Part shown: positions 40,449 to 50,616 of the stretch, one piece after another
How the letters are laid out: each line of letters begins with the position of its first letter
Numbering within the stretch: the first letter of the stretch is position 1
Assembly (NCBI GenBank): GCA_001839685.1
Contig: MLAK01000660.1
Span: 104,951-168,950 of the forward strand
DNA: 64,000 nucleotides
Reading direction: 5' to 3'
From: Tritrichomonas foetus
Lineage: Eukaryota; Parabasalia; Tritrichomonadida; Tritrichomonadidae
Program-made: the position numbers and the translations under genes
Notes under the pieces: model-generated
Databases searched by the model: none
What the model saw: only the letters and a program-made list of their open reading frames with translations
Told to the model about the DNA's origin: nothing

Positions 40449-40718
40449 TTAGGAAATCAATTTAATGAGAGGAAGTGCTTTTCTCCTCATAGGAATCATT
40501 TTTTGAAGTTTTGACTGATCAGCGTGGATGTATCTATGGTTTATAGATGAACATGTTGGACGTCTGATATCCCTCATCAAATTCAATTTGCTGCTTGTCA
40601 ATGGTGATGATTTACTTTGTACAAAAATTTCCAGTGGTTCATTTGAGCAATCTCTGCTTTTAGAGATACTATTAACTGCAATTGTTGTGTCGTATTCAAC
40701 AGATGATGATTTTATCAT
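40449..40718 (-). CDS. Hypothetical 89-residue protein
   Basis: This open frame starts with ATG and encodes a basic, Ser-rich peptide with no membrane segment and no recognisable domain. Support is weak: TCATA and TCACT initiator-like motifs lie within 35 bases upstream on the same strand, and the composition is less T-skewed than the flanks. The neighbourhood is rich in repeats and gene relics, so it could be a fragment or chance. Confidence 0.3.
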   Translation of the reverse strand: MIKSSSVEYDTTIAVNSISKSRDCSNEPLEIFVQSKSSPLTSSKLNLMRDIRRPTCSSINHRYIHADQSKLQKMIPMRRKALPLIKLIS

Positions 40719-41233
40719 TTCCTGAAAAATTATGAAGTGAAAAACGCTGAACTATCGAAATAAATTTTATAAAATTCCCTCAAATTTTGTGGAAATTTTA
40801 TAAATTTATTTTTTGTGGGATTTGATCTACGCTATCTCTGAAAAAATAATTGTATATATTGAAATTTTGAGTAAAGCTTTAGAAAATTTTATCTTTATTT
40901 CTAAGTGTGCCCCGATCTACCCCAAAGCGGTATTTTCTCAATTAAAATCACATCTCTATATATTTATATTGATTTTACTAGATAATAAAAAACGTTTTCA
41001 AAAGTATCATGTTTTCCAGTTGTAATGAGGAATTGATTCATCCAATAATGTGAGCATTCAGGATAGAAAGTGAACTATTAGAAAACATACAATAAATTTG
41101 ATCTATTAAAATATTCTTACTAACTTGACTCTAGTCATATATATTTTGCATACATAATTTTCTGAAACAACTCCTGAATCTCCATTCAGTGATTTTCATC
41201 CTGAACCCTATCTCATGCCGAAAACGAATTCAG
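40719..41233. other. Intergenic, nothing recognised
   Basis: About 500 bp, A/T-rich. The + strand open frame at 40813-41025 has no domain content. Confidence 0.5.
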
Positions 41234-41551
41234 TCATATTTCATTTTTCTGGCTTCAAACTGTGTTTCCCAGAAGTTTGGCATTACCATAGCCAAAGCTG
41301 TTCCTTGATCGATTCCATATTTAACAATGAGGGTGTGATCAATTACATGAATTGCCTAAGCTGAAAATATTGTTTAAAGCAAATGAAGCAGCAGAGATTA
41401 ATCTTGCTGGAAGTTTCATGACAGATGTGAGTGGCCAGTGAACGTCCAAGGCGTTATGCTAAACACATATTCTGTCGCAGAGATCTGTGCCTTCTGGTTG
41501 CATGAACATAGCAATAAACTTGGTTCCATCTAGGACTGAACCATCAACTGC
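41234..41551 (-). pseudogene. Relic of an iron-containing alcohol dehydrogenase (YqhD/butanol dehydrogenase type)
   Basis: Two pieces are recognisable. The first (about 41551 to 41375) reads AVDGSVLDGTKFIA, then DVHWPLTSVMKLPA, matching the family's GGGSVLDGTKFIA and the later VLTLPATGSE region, but with a stop at 41459-41461. The second, in another frame (41340 to 41234), reads DHTLIVKYGIDQGTALAMVMP, matching the metal-binding region HxxxH...YGIDHAQTLAIVLP. One ligand His is Gln here, and a stop follows soon. Sequence between the pieces is lost and no N-terminal domain is present. The parent enzyme reduces aldehydes with NAD(P)H and is common in anaerobic protists after lateral transfer from bacteria. 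This copy cannot be functional. Confidence 0.7.
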
Positions 41552-41745
41552 TATATATATAAAATAAAATAAAAATGAAAATTTTAAAATGAATTTTCGA
41601 TTCAAAATAATAGACAAACTCAATTCACACATTTTATCGTATTGAGATGATGGAAGGTAATTCTTCCTTCTCGTCACCATCATCATTAGCAATTCAGAAA
41701 GCATGGGCATCTCAACAGTAATGAAACTCATTTATCATAGAAATA

Positions 41746-42591
41746 ATGTTCACATTTAAAAGTAATGGAACTCTTGGTTATGATTCAGATGGTGAAGGTA
41801 TTAAACATGGCGGTTGATTTTATGTTGGAAAATTCAATAAAGGTGACAAAACGATGAAAACTTGTGGAATCCAACAAGACAATCATGAATCTTTACGAGA
41901 ATATATTTATAATACAGAGAAAGGAAAAGTTATTTGGAAGCACTTTAATAAAGAAAATGGTAATGTTGATGTTGGACATGGATGTATTGGTGATTTCGAT
42001 CCGGAATATCGTGATATAGAAATTGTTTCATTTTCTTGAATATTTACTTGTTCAACAAACATCAATATAACAGATGATGAAAATTCTTCTGTTTTACCGA
42101 TGTGTTCACTATGGCCATATAATAATGTTTAATGTGTTGCTGATTTAACAACCGCTTGCTTCAATAAAGGATATTTAGATATATGTAATCTTTAAATAAA
42201 TATGCTGATCGTTTGTATAGTGCCTATTATGAATATTATAAAAAATATGGAGAATGTCCTATTTTACCATCAAGTGATGGTACTTACCCAATGTTCCATG
42301 GTGACATTTTGGGAGATTGGAGGAACGAATCCATAATGTCGAATCTCAATTACTTTGAACTTATTATTTTCTCAACAGCAATCGAAACTAATTTAAGAAT
42401 TACAACTATGTCACAAGATCCAGGAATGTGTGCTTCAATGAATCAACGAGTGAAAGAAAAAGTTTTTTGGAAGTGCTACAGCAGCAATTGTGATTGTCGA
42501 CTTTCTTGTTGTTGCAGCTGCTGTTGGAGTTTTCATCTTTTTCAGAAAAACAAATGATGGTGATGTTAATTATCTTTTTTCTGCAGTTTAA
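41746..42591 (+). pseudogene. Relic of a cysteine-bearing, probably type I membrane protein
   Basis: Coding-like sequence continues for 850 bp but is broken by in-frame stops (TGA near 41816, TGA at about 42037, TAA near 42130 and 42195) and by frameshifts near 42200 and 42470. Readable parts include TLGYDSDGEG, 'CIGDFDPEYRDIEIVSF', 'VADLTTACFNKGYLDIC', 'YSAYYEYYKKYGECPILPS' and 'DPGMCASMNQR'. It then shifts frame into GSATAAIVIVDFLVVAAAV and GVFIFFRK: one transmembrane segment with a short basic/polar tail. The plan, a Cys-containing ectodomain plus single C-terminal span, is that of trichomonad surface protein families, but I cannot name the family. No signal peptide is visible, so the 5' end is missing too. 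Confidence 0.6.
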
Positions 42592-43138
42592 GGTAAACAA
42601 TAAAAATAGTACTTCAGACTCTTTTTATCTCTGTAATTTCTATTTATGAAAATAAAGGAGAAAAATCACAAAAAACTTCAAAAGAGATCAAAAAGCATGA
42701 AGATATTTGAAAAATATCCTTTACGGAATAATATATATAATACAAATAGACACTCCATACTTCAGAGAATCTTGAAAAAGTGAAATGTTTAACTCCTCCA
42801 TTTTAAGAGTTGTAAACGAAGAAAAAAAGTTATTTTGGCAATTCAGATTGGATATTTTTTCTTTATAATATATTAAAAGAATATGTAAATGTATTCTAAG
42901 GGAATTGTATAAATTATTTCAGTAAAACAACTCTGAATATAATATGAGCAAATAATATTTTTAAAATAAATCGATAATCCTTTTCAATATTATTTCTATA
43001 AACAAAATATATTGTATTTTCGGAATTTCCCGAATCAGCACAAACAAAATATTAAAATCAAAATTAATTTTAGAAAGATAAAAGTCAGAGAAATCAGGTA
43101 GAGATAAAGTATTTATGCAATAACAAAACTTTTGAAAC
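42592..43138. other. Intergenic, nothing recognised
   Basis: About 550 bp of A/T-rich sequence downstream of the membrane-protein relic. No open frame of note. Confidence 0.6.
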
Positions 43139-43405
43139 TTATGCGTTCTGGGCCGCTGCATCATCTTCAAGCTGTTGGAAGAATAATCCTTCTTGGCGAA
43201 TAATAGCCAGCTTCACTTTCCAATAGTTATTGATAGCTCCAATCTCATGACTAAATGCTTGCTCAATAGCCTGCTTCTCTCTGAGAAAGTCTGGAGAGGT
43301 TTCATCAATTATGGAATAATACTGTTGACACAGTTTTTGAAATTTTTCCATTGGAGTTGGATCAGGCACTTCCTCTTCACTCTGTTGCTCGGATTCTTGG
43401 CTCAT
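43139..43405 (-). CDS. Small acidic helical protein, unknown function (88 residues)
   Basis: It starts MSQESEQQSEEEVPDPTP and is otherwise helical and Gln/Glu-rich (MEKFQKLCQQYYSIIDETS, FLREKQAIEQAFSHEIGAI), ending DDAAAQNA. There is no signal peptide or membrane segment. Its base composition is clearly more balanced than the flanks, and TCACA on the coding strand lies 6 bases before the ATG. Both points support a real short gene. The size and charge resemble small subunits of larger complexes, but I cannot assign one. Confidence 0.65.
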   Translation of the reverse strand: MSQESEQQSEEEVPDPTPMEKFQKLCQQYYSIIDETSPDFLREKQAIEQAFSHEIGAINNYWKVKLAIIRQEGLFFQQLEDDAAAQNA

Positions 43406-43410
43406 GATAC

Positions 43411-43424
43411 TGTGAGGTGAATGA
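43411..43424 (-). promoter_or_regulatory. Initiator-like motifs before the 88-residue gene
   Basis: On the minus strand, TCATT (43420-43424) and TCACA (43411-43415) lie 15 and 6 bases before the ATG. Both fit TCA[C/T][A/T]. Confidence 0.5.
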
Positions 43425-44250
43425 AAAAAATGTGAAATGTGAATTGAAAAAAAGGAAATTTAGAATTTGTCAACAAATCGTTGCCTTAACAAGGCATGAG
43501 AATTGTTTCTAAATGATAAAAACATTTTCCTTTGAGGAGACTCTTTTCTCTTGCAAATTAAAATAATGGTGATTTTGAAATGTCGAGAAATTGCCTGAAA
43601 AAGTTATTTTTAGAACACAGTTCAGTATAATATTCTAAAAGTGCATTTTTGCATTGATTTTTTTCAGAATTTTCGTTATTTATGCAATTTTTTGGTAAAT
43701 GAAGGAAACGTCAATTCAACCTTCCGAAATCTATGCTTTATATCATTTAGTGGCTAAATATTCTATTTTAAGATGAATTGTATTTTTTCTAATATTCACA
43801 TTTTTCATGAAACTTCAAATTTTCAAATTATTTACTTAAAAATATTCTTTCAATGATTTATATAATGTACTATCAAATTTTAATCAGTTAAAATGAATAA
43901 TTCTTGAAATGGAATATTTTCCTTGATAAAAATCTGGAAAAGATTTTGATGAATAAAGATCTGTCATTCACTATGCATATATAAAATTATTTTTTTGAGC
44001 ACTATTTTATGGTAATTTGGTAAAACTATGAAGCCTTGCCAAGAAAAACCTAGATATATTCCTTCTAGATTTGAATAGAAAGATTTTAATTTCAATATAC
44101 AAAATTTTGTTCATTCAAAAAATTGAATTCATTGAGATTGAGTAAAATAGTATCATTCAATAATTTCTTAATATCATTTAAAAAGTCGACAGTCTATTCA
44201 AAAAATTCAAAATCTCGAAATTTTGGAAAAAAGAATTTCAGTTTTAAATT
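43425..44250. other. Divergent intergenic region, nothing else recognised
   Basis: About 830 bp between the small (-) gene and ATG9 (+). A/T-rich, with short open frames only. Confidence 0.6.
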
Positions 44251-45906
44251 ATGCAGCACTCTTGGACATACCTCTACGAATACTATTTTGCAGGCGGACT
44301 ATTATGCTTTATTTTAGACAGTCTAGCATCAATCATTATTGCAGCAGTAATTTCATTCATGCCAATTCTGCTGTTTGGTTGCTTACAATATGCACCAATC
44401 AAAAGTGTCACACAAATAAACGAATTAATTGTTCCAGTAAGCGAAGGATTTTTACGAGCAAATATTTTTATCAAAACTTGTTCAATAATATTTTCTGTTT
44501 ACACATTATTTTTAGTTTTTCAATTTTTAAGCAATTTACCAAAGTTCATTCGAATTCATTTCTATTACAAGAAAAAGCTGGGCATTCCAGATCGTGAATT
44601 AACAGCAATTATTTGGAATGAAGTTGTTGAATCAGTTTTAATTCATGAACCATCAGAAAGTCGAACAATGTTATCAGTTGCACAAGAAATCTTAAGAAAT
44701 GAGAATTATTTAATTGCTTTAATTTCAGATCCATCAATTCTGACATGGAAAGTGCCTTTCCTTAAAAAGAGAACAAGAATTCCAATGAGTCGATTTTTCT
44801 TTTATACTTTCCATCTAGCCTTATCTGGAATAGTTCTTGATTCTCATGGCGGATCTATTGTCAATGGTGTGAATACAATACACAATAGGAAAACAGCTCA
44901 ACGATTGAAAACAAGATTCAGATTATTTGGTTTATTTATGTTTATTTTAACACCTTTCATATTTGCTTTTCAGTTGCTTTATCTGATTTTTCATTATGCA
45001 CAAGCCATTAAAAACTCACCCGGTACACTTTCAATGCGACGATGGACACCATTATCAAAATGGTTAATTAGGGAATATAATGAATTACCACATTTACTAG
45101 CCGAAAGAATAAGGAAAAGTTATTTATTTGCTAATTTTTATATGGATTTATTCCCATCTCCACTTGTTCAACCATTAGTAAGAGTAGGATCATTTTTAAG
45201 TGGTGCTTTACTTGCAATATTTTTCATTTTTGGACTTTTAACTGACTCTGGTTTTCTTTTAACTATTCCTATTCTTGGAAACAAATCATTAGCTTGGCTA
45301 ATGTCAATTATTGCAACTATTTATGGAGTATGCAGAATGATGATACCGAATGAAGAACGTCCATTTGATCCTGATGAATCACTTGAGCAAGTCGAGAAAA
45401 ACATTCATTATGATTTCCGTGATGAAAACAATTCAGCAAGATCTTGGGCAACTTATGATAAACTTTCTGAGTTTTTCCAACCGCTTTTCTTACATTTATT
45501 ATTCGAAATTCTCAGTGTTGCCTTTAATCCTTTTTTATTTGGAGTTATTCTGCCAGAAAAAGCACAATCAATTGTAGACTTCATTGAAAGAAATTCCATT
45601 AACGTGCCTGAAATTGGTTGGATTTGTGCTTTTTCTGGATTTGATGGAAATGAAAAAATTCAGGGACAGAATCCCGAACAAAATATGAAATTGAAACGTT
45701 CGATGGCATTCTTTAATTCAACAATTGGTCGTCAAGCAAGCTTAATAGATTTTAATTCATCTTTAATCGTTGCTGACGAAAGTCTCCCAATGTTGACAAG
45801 AAGTTCATTTTCAAACTCGAATGAATTATTAAATGAGCTGAATGCAAGTATTGATTCATCACCACCTTGTAATCCAAATTGTGAGAATGATAGTTTTATT
45901 GTATAA
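44251..45906 (+). CDS. ATG9: Autophagy protein ATG9 (lipid scramblase)
   Basis: A 551-residue multi-pass membrane protein, the transmembrane scramblase carried on vesicles that seed autophagosomes. ATG9 landmarks are clear: N-terminal WTYLYEYYFAGGL, matching the family's RIYxYYxxxG start; a first helix pair; the cytosolic stretch PISRF-like 'RIPMSRFFFYTFHLAL'; 'EYNELPHLLAERIRKSY', matching NEFPHVFxERLNxSY; FLSGALLAIFF; 'CRMMIPNEERPFDP', matching SRxMVPDEN; 'FFQPLFLHLLFEILSVAFNPF'; and IVDFIERNSINVPEIGWICAF near the end. The chain lacks the long disordered termini of animal and yeast ATG9, so it is close to the minimal core. The stop overlaps TAAA. Confidence 0.95.
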   Translation: MQHSWTYLYEYYFAGGLLCFILDSLASIIIAAVISFMPILLFGCLQYAPIKSVTQINELIVPVSEGFLRANIFIKTCSIIFSVYTLFLVFQFLSNLPKFIRIHFYYKKKLGIPDRELTAIIWNEVVESVLIHEPSESRTMLSVAQEILRNENYLIALISDPSILTWKVPFLKKRTRIPMSRFFFYTFHLALSGIVLDSHGGSIVNGVNTIHNRKTAQRLKTRFRLFGLFMFILTPFIFAFQLLYLIFHYAQAIKNSPGTLSMRRWTPLSKWLIREYNELPHLLAERIRKSYLFANFYMDLFPSPLVQPLVRVGSFLSGALLAIFFIFGLLTDSGFLLTIPILGNKSLAWLMSIIATIYGVCRMMIPNEERPFDPDESLEQVEKNIHYDFRDENNSARSWATYDKLSEFFQPLFLHLLFEILSVAFNPFLFGVILPEKAQSIVDFIERNSINVPEIGWICAFSGFDGNEKIQGQNPEQNMKLKRSMAFFNSTIGRQASLIDFNSSLIVADESLPMLTRSSFSNSNELLNELNASIDSSPPCNPNCENDSFIV

Positions 45907-46273
45907 ATTATATAATATTTGTTATTAAATAAACATGTTATTTCCAAAAGACCCTTTTATTTGATTAATTCATGTATTATTAATCTAGATTTAACTTCAT
46001 TGATTTGGAAGTTCATTCGAATGACTTATTTCATCACAGACTTATTTTATAAAAAAAAAATTATTGATAATTTATATTGATATGATTAAAATGTGATTAC
46101 ATAAAGTATATGCTTCTATTTCGAAATCTATTTCTTTTTCAGAGGAGAGGATTTCTGATCTTTCTCATTAGGTATGATTTCTATTCATAATATTAGAATC
46201 ATACAAAGAAGGTTAAAATTACAGTGGTTATGGCCAAATAACCGTTTTCCCAACCAAAGTGTGTTTTCCAATA
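45907..46273. other. Intergenic, nothing recognised
   Basis: About 370 bp between two + strand genes, A/T-rich. Confidence 0.6.
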
Positions 46274-48502
46274 ATGAGACGAGGGAGGAGAACAAGCACT
46301 GAAACACATGATGCAGAAGACGAGATCGATGAGTTAGAAGATGCCGAAATTTTTTCAGAAGTAGAATTCGAGCCACACAACCCCGCCATAATCGATTTTT
46401 CTTCGAAGCCAATCCCGAAACCAACTTCAATCAAATGCGATTTCCTTTTCAACAACCAAAAAACTATTCATCAAAAACTCGAAGACGATCAAAAACAATG
46501 GAAAAACATAATCGATAATTATTTTTCAGCTTTTTCATATTTCCAGAACACAGTTTTTTCAAGGAGATTGTATCAGAAAATGATTATTTTAGCTGAACAG
46601 CCGAATTCTGACAAAATCCAGAATTTCATATTGGATAAAATTTCTCTTGCCACAGGGAATTGCATTGATGAACTAACATCATCAAATGACTTAAATGAAT
46701 TTTTCCAGAAAGTCGAAAAGATGGAAAACAACATAAAACTGGTTTCTACTATTTTCCAACCAATTTCCAAAAATTTAAGAAAAGTTATTCATAATTTAAT
46801 CGGTGAACATTTAATTAATGATAAAAAAGAGTTTCTCAAAGATATCATTTCAATTTTTGTTGTTGAATTCTGCCAAAATCAACCAGATTATAAAAATCCA
46901 CAAAATATTTTATTTGTTCAACTTTTTAAAAAACTCAATCTTTATTCAAAAGAAATAATTGAGCATTTTGCTTCATCCTTTATTCAAATTATAGGATCGC
47001 ATGTTCAAAAAGGTATCAAAAGGCCGTGGGAACCAACAATTGCTATCTTTTCGAATTTTTGTCAACTTTTCCCTCTTGGTGAAATCAAAGTATTGAATTT
47101 AGTGACAGAATCATATTTAGTTACTATAGCCAGAGCAAATTTAATACAATTTATAAATGCAATTGCTTCAAGTATCACAACCTATTTTGATGACCTTTAC
47201 AACTTTGTTTATTCAACAGGAGAGATCGATAATACTTTAAATCATATTAAAAATCTATATGAATCGATAAAATTAGATGTTGATGAAGTCATTGATCATT
47301 TAAACATGTTTTCTTCATTCCCTCCTGATTTGCAAACTGATATATCTCATACCATAAGAAAATGCTTATTCCGTAATGATGATGGAGTTGCTGCTAATTA
47401 TGCAGAATATATAGATCGAAAATTCCGGGAAATAAATCAAGAAATTAAAGGAAAGAAAATCCAAATCACAAACTACAAAAACAAATCACAAAATCTAAAT
47501 AAAAATACGAAATTGAACGAAATTAAACAATATGGTGAAACTGGTTGCAAAAATAGTTTTTATTTTGATAAAGAAGATATTTCCAAATACGTTAAAGATC
47601 TAATTTTATTTGAAAGTCGAGAAGCTTTTGAAGAAGTTCATTCTGCACTTATGCTTCGAAGATCATTGGAAATATCGATGATCCCTGATCAATTATTTAC
47701 AAAATATTATCGGAAGAACTTTGGAAACTGTGGTGGATCAATTCGATTTGAATCAATTCTACATGACTATCATCAAAGCCATCTTTTAGTTGATGAATTC
47801 AAATCTTCAAACAATATTCCATCATATTTGAATATTTATGTTTTCTATTCTTGCAATTGGAGTTCATCATATCGTAAATTGTCAATATTGCCTGACTTTT
47901 TGCAAGAAGCATTAAATAATTTTACCACATTTTTCCGCAAAAAGAATCCAAAGAAAGTAATTGAATGGAGTGCCTCACTTTCAAATTGTGAAATTATGAT
48001 AAACGACATAAATATCACATGTAATGGAATAGTTGCTTCTATCTTACATAGTTTATTAAATGAGCCAAAAACTATTGACCAAATAAATAATGAAACTTGT
48101 TTGGATCACTCGGAAATTGAAGCTTTATTACAAACTCTTCGGTCTGAAAAGTGTGGGAAGTTTATTACTTTTAATAAAGGTAAATATTCAATAAATTCGA
48201 ACTCGAATCCGCAAAACAATCAAATTTCTCTACCTTTCCTTCTCCCAGAGGCCCAGAAGTCTGAAGCGAGACGCCAAAAAATGATGGTGATTACTTCAAG
48301 AACTAGGCAAATCGAATCAGCAATTTTAGCTGTTTTGAAAGGAAATCAGACAATTCACCAATCCAAATTGTTTGAAAAGGTTCAGTATTGCCTTCAATTT
48401 ACATTAGATAATGATATGTTTGAAGAAAGATTATGTTTCTTGGAAAGAAGAAGATACTTGAAGAGAAACTTAGAAGATAAAAGTATTATGTTTTTGCCAT
48501 AA
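46274..48502 (+). CDS. Cullin, scaffold of a cullin-RING ubiquitin ligase
   Basis: The product is 742 residues from the ATG at 46274 (MRRGRRTSTETHDAEDE); the frame is open further upstream but without an ATG. After an acidic leader come the helical cullin repeats. The cullin homology region is recognisable in 'DQLFTKYYRKNFGNCGGS' and 'YLNIYVFYSCNWSSS'. The winged helix follows (NGIVASILHSLLNEPKTID) and the C-terminal neddylation domain closes it: 'TRQIESAILAVLKGNQTIHQSKLF', with Lys where NEDD8 is normally attached, ending RRRYLKRNLEDKSIMFLP like other cullins (YLERDxxDxxxYxYxA). The sequence is divergent, so I cannot say whether it is a CUL1, CUL3 or CUL4 type. The stop overlaps TAAA. Confidence 0.92.
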   Translation: MRRGRRTSTETHDAEDEIDELEDAEIFSEVEFEPHNPAIIDFSSKPIPKPTSIKCDFLFNNQKTIHQKLEDDQKQWKNIIDNYFSAFSYFQNTVFSRRLYQKMIILAEQPNSDKIQNFILDKISLATGNCIDELTSSNDLNEFFQKVEKMENNIKLVSTIFQPISKNLRKVIHNLIGEHLINDKKEFLKDIISIFVVEFCQNQPDYKNPQNILFVQLFKKLNLYSKEIIEHFASSFIQIIGSHVQKGIKRPWEPTIAIFSNFCQLFPLGEIKVLNLVTESYLVTIARANLIQFINAIASSITTYFDDLYNFVYSTGEIDNTLNHIKNLYESIKLDVDEVIDHLNMFSSFPPDLQTDISHTIRKCLFRNDDGVAANYAEYIDRKFREINQEIKGKKIQITNYKNKSQNLNKNTKLNEIKQYGETGCKNSFYFDKEDISKYVKDLILFESREAFEEVHSALMLRRSLEISMIPDQLFTKYYRKNFGNCGGSIRFESILHDYHQSHLLVDEFKSSNNIPSYLNIYVFYSCNWSSSYRKLSILPDFLQEALNNFTTFFRKKNPKKVIEWSASLSNCEIMINDINITCNGIVASILHSLLNEPKTIDQINNETCLDHSEIEALLQTLRSEKCGKFITFNKGKYSINSNSNPQNNQISLPFLLPEAQKSEARRQKMMVITSRTRQIESAILAVLKGNQTIHQSKLFEKVQYCLQFTLDNDMFEERLCFLERRRYLKRNLEDKSIMFLP

Positions 48503-48978
48503 AATGTTCTATTTGTCATAATATGAATGCTTCATTTTTTTATTTACAATGAGACAATAATAACTGTATGTTGAAAAATTTACTGGATATATATTAATGA
48601 GAAGATCCAACATCATTTTCGATAAAATTTTGCTTCATTACTATGTTTATAGAAAAATAGTCGTATTACATATTTCGATGAGTATGAATGAAATACTTCA
48701 AAATTATAAAATAAAATTATTTCTATCTATGTCCTATTTATGACAAATAAATTTTTTAAAAAACTGGAATAAGAAAATAAAATTTGTCAATTTCTTGTTA
48801 AAAGGGAATAAAATTTCAAGTTAGTCTTGAAATATATTGGGGAAAATAAAAATTCAACTCTTTTTATGAAATTATAAACTTGTCTTTTTTTATAAATAAA
48901 TACGATGGCTCTCCAAACCGTCCTATCTAACTGATCTCACAAATATTCAATTAAACCGTTTCCCCCAGAAAAAAAATT
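48503..48978. other. Intergenic, nothing recognised
   Basis: About 475 bp, A/T-rich. TCACA near 48937 may serve as initiator for the small gene that follows. Confidence 0.5.
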
Positions 48979-49080
48979 ATGGACGCTGCAGACGCAATTG
49001 CAATTGTTGTTGGAGTAGGAATGGTTGTCGTTATTGGACTTGCCGGTTTCGGTTATTACCTCCGCCGTGGTACTGCTTAA
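48979..49080 (+). CDS. 33-residue single-span membrane microprotein
   Basis: ATG to TAA encodes a 33-residue peptide that starts MDAADAIAIVVGVGMVVVIG and ends GYYLRRGTA. An acidic N-terminus precedes about 20 hydrophobic residues and a basic end, so a single membrane helix with the C-terminus on the cytosolic side would obey the positive-inside rule. The stretch is much richer in GC than the flanks, and third positions are mostly C or T as in the highly expressed genes here (alanine dehydrogenase, PEMT-like), which argues against chance. Short TAA(A)-type end. Size and plan recall tiny subunits of membrane complexes such as OST4 or TOM components, but I see no sequence match. Confidence 0.65.
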   Translation: MDAADAIAIVVGVGMVVVIGLAGFGYYLRRGTA

Positions 49081-49842
49081 ATATAGTTATATTTACATTT
49101 TCTAAACATTTATTTTTCCATAACTGCAAAATCTTGGTATTACTGACGAATGGAGAAAATTACGAACTCGCCATTAACTCAAACCCCGGAACAGACCATC
49201 GTAAGCGCCAAATGACCTCATTTTTTCACTCATGTACTTGTCGATATTTTTTTCCTATTATGATCGTTATTTTTTCTCAGATGAACTCGAAAATAAGTTT
49301 TTTCGACCTAACGCTTCTCTACTGTTGGAATTAAGAGTGGTTATAATGTGGGTTTCAATTTCCAAATAATGGGTTATTGCGAGTAAGTTTTTTTTCATCT
49401 ATTCTCTTTTTTACTTTTTTTTCTTTTACTTTTTATTCTAACTATTCATTCTTGCTGTTTTCATCAATTTTGTCTCATAATTTTATTCTGAAAAATTGTT
49501 TTTCATTTTACGTCACACCCAAAATAATATTGGTATTAATATTCTTATTGTCTAAAAAAAAAAAGGAAAAGGAAAAAAATGATTTATTGGTTCTATTTGA
49601 TATCATTTTTATGAATTTATAAAGATGATAAATATATGAACTTCTTATTAATGAAAACAAAGATGATAAATAGATGATCACAGAATTAGAGCTAAAATGA
49701 ATGAATAGAAACAGTTTTATTACCTATTCCTCATTATCTCAATGTGATCGAAGATTTTTGCGACCGTTTAAAGTATGATTACCGATAGAATTTACATTCA
49801 AATTCTGGAAATTGGCACTTTTTATCGTCTCTTTATAGAAAA
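49081..49842. other. Intergenic, nothing firm
   Basis: About 760 bp. Open frames at 49134-49334 and 49377-49622 are Phe/Ser-rich by T content and have no gene-like features. Confidence 0.55.
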
Positions 49843-50184
49843 ATGGCAGTTCCTGGAATTGTACGCTGCTATTGCGGCGTTGGTTGCGCTGGGTGCTGGC
49901 TTGTCATTAGCATTTGGGGATTTTTCTTTTTAGGAATTCTCGCTCTTTTGTTCAACCTCGGTAAACAAGGAAATATTGGACACTTCAGTAAAGAACATAC
50001 CGACAAAGACCGCGCTAAACTTTTAATGATTACATGGATTATTTACGTCGTTCTCGGCATTTTGTGCGGAATCAATTTAGTCTATCGCCTCAAACATCCA
50101 TTCCCAGAACCAGAAGACGAAAACAAGAACGAAAACACTTTTGCTGATCCTGGATCTCAGTTGAACGAACCATTGAACAATTAA
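49843..50184 (+). CDS. RNase kappa-like membrane protein (V-ATPase f-type subunit)
   Basis: The product is 113 residues with two transmembrane segments: 'GCWLVISIWGFFFLGILALLF' near the start and 'LLMITWIIYVVLGILCGINLV' after a polar loop. The pattern (CxCG start, SIWGFFFLGILALLFN, loop, second span followed by Arg/Lys) resembles RNASEK of about 98 residues, with its SAWGVIMLIMLGIFFN first helix. In animals RNase kappa is now known as a subunit of the V-ATPase Vo sector. The C-terminus here is extended by about 30 polar residues (PEPEDENKNENTF). The gene has balanced composition against an AT-rich background. A generic two-span protein is the alternative. Confidence 0.75.
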   Translation: MAVPGIVRCYCGVGCAGCWLVISIWGFFFLGILALLFNLGKQGNIGHFSKEHTDKDRAKLLMITWIIYVVLGILCGINLVYRLKHPFPEPEDENKNENTFADPGSQLNEPLNN

Positions 50185-50616
50185 CACAAATACACAAATT
50201 TTGATTTTATCACTAAAAAAATACTTTACCTATAACTTGCTTTTTTTGCTTCTAGACATTATCTGTAATAAATGATCTATTTCATTGATATATACTTTCG
50301 TTAACATCAATCTTTATGAAACACTCTTTCTCATTTTCTGTTGAATGGTTTCATCACATGAATCAGTTTCATCAAATGAATTGGTTTCATCAAATGAATT
50401 GGCTTCATCAAATGAATTGGCTTCATCAAATGAATTGGCTTCATCAAATGAATTGGCTTCATCAAATGAATTGGTTTCATCAAATGATTTAGTTTCATCA
50501 AAAAAATGATATGTCAATTTTCAAATTTAGTTTTCTACTTCATAAAACAAAATAATAAATCAAATAAGTTAGATTTTTCTTTTAAAACACATTTTCTAGA
50601 AGCAAACAGTAAAAAT
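50185..50616. other. Intergenic between convergent genes, with minisatellite
   Basis: About 430 bp. The 18-bp tandem array at 50350-50511 fills much of it. Confidence 0.7.
50350..50511. repeat. 18-bp minisatellite, nine copies
   Basis: The unit is TCATCAAATGAATTGGCT. The inner copies (2-7) are nearly identical and the outer ones (1, 8, 9) more diverged, the usual sign of expansion from the middle. The period is a multiple of three, so the minus strand stays open as repeats of SFDEAN; I regard that frame as a by-product. Confidence 0.95.

Noticed and set aside
49377..49622. Phe/Ser-rich frame resembling a membrane protein
   Set aside because: Hydrophobicity comes from T-rich DNA; there is no initiator and no gene-like codon pattern.
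50350..50511. Possible CRISPR array
   Set aside because: Direct tandem 18-bp units with no spacers; the same applies to the arrays at 40078-40345 and 57882-57995.
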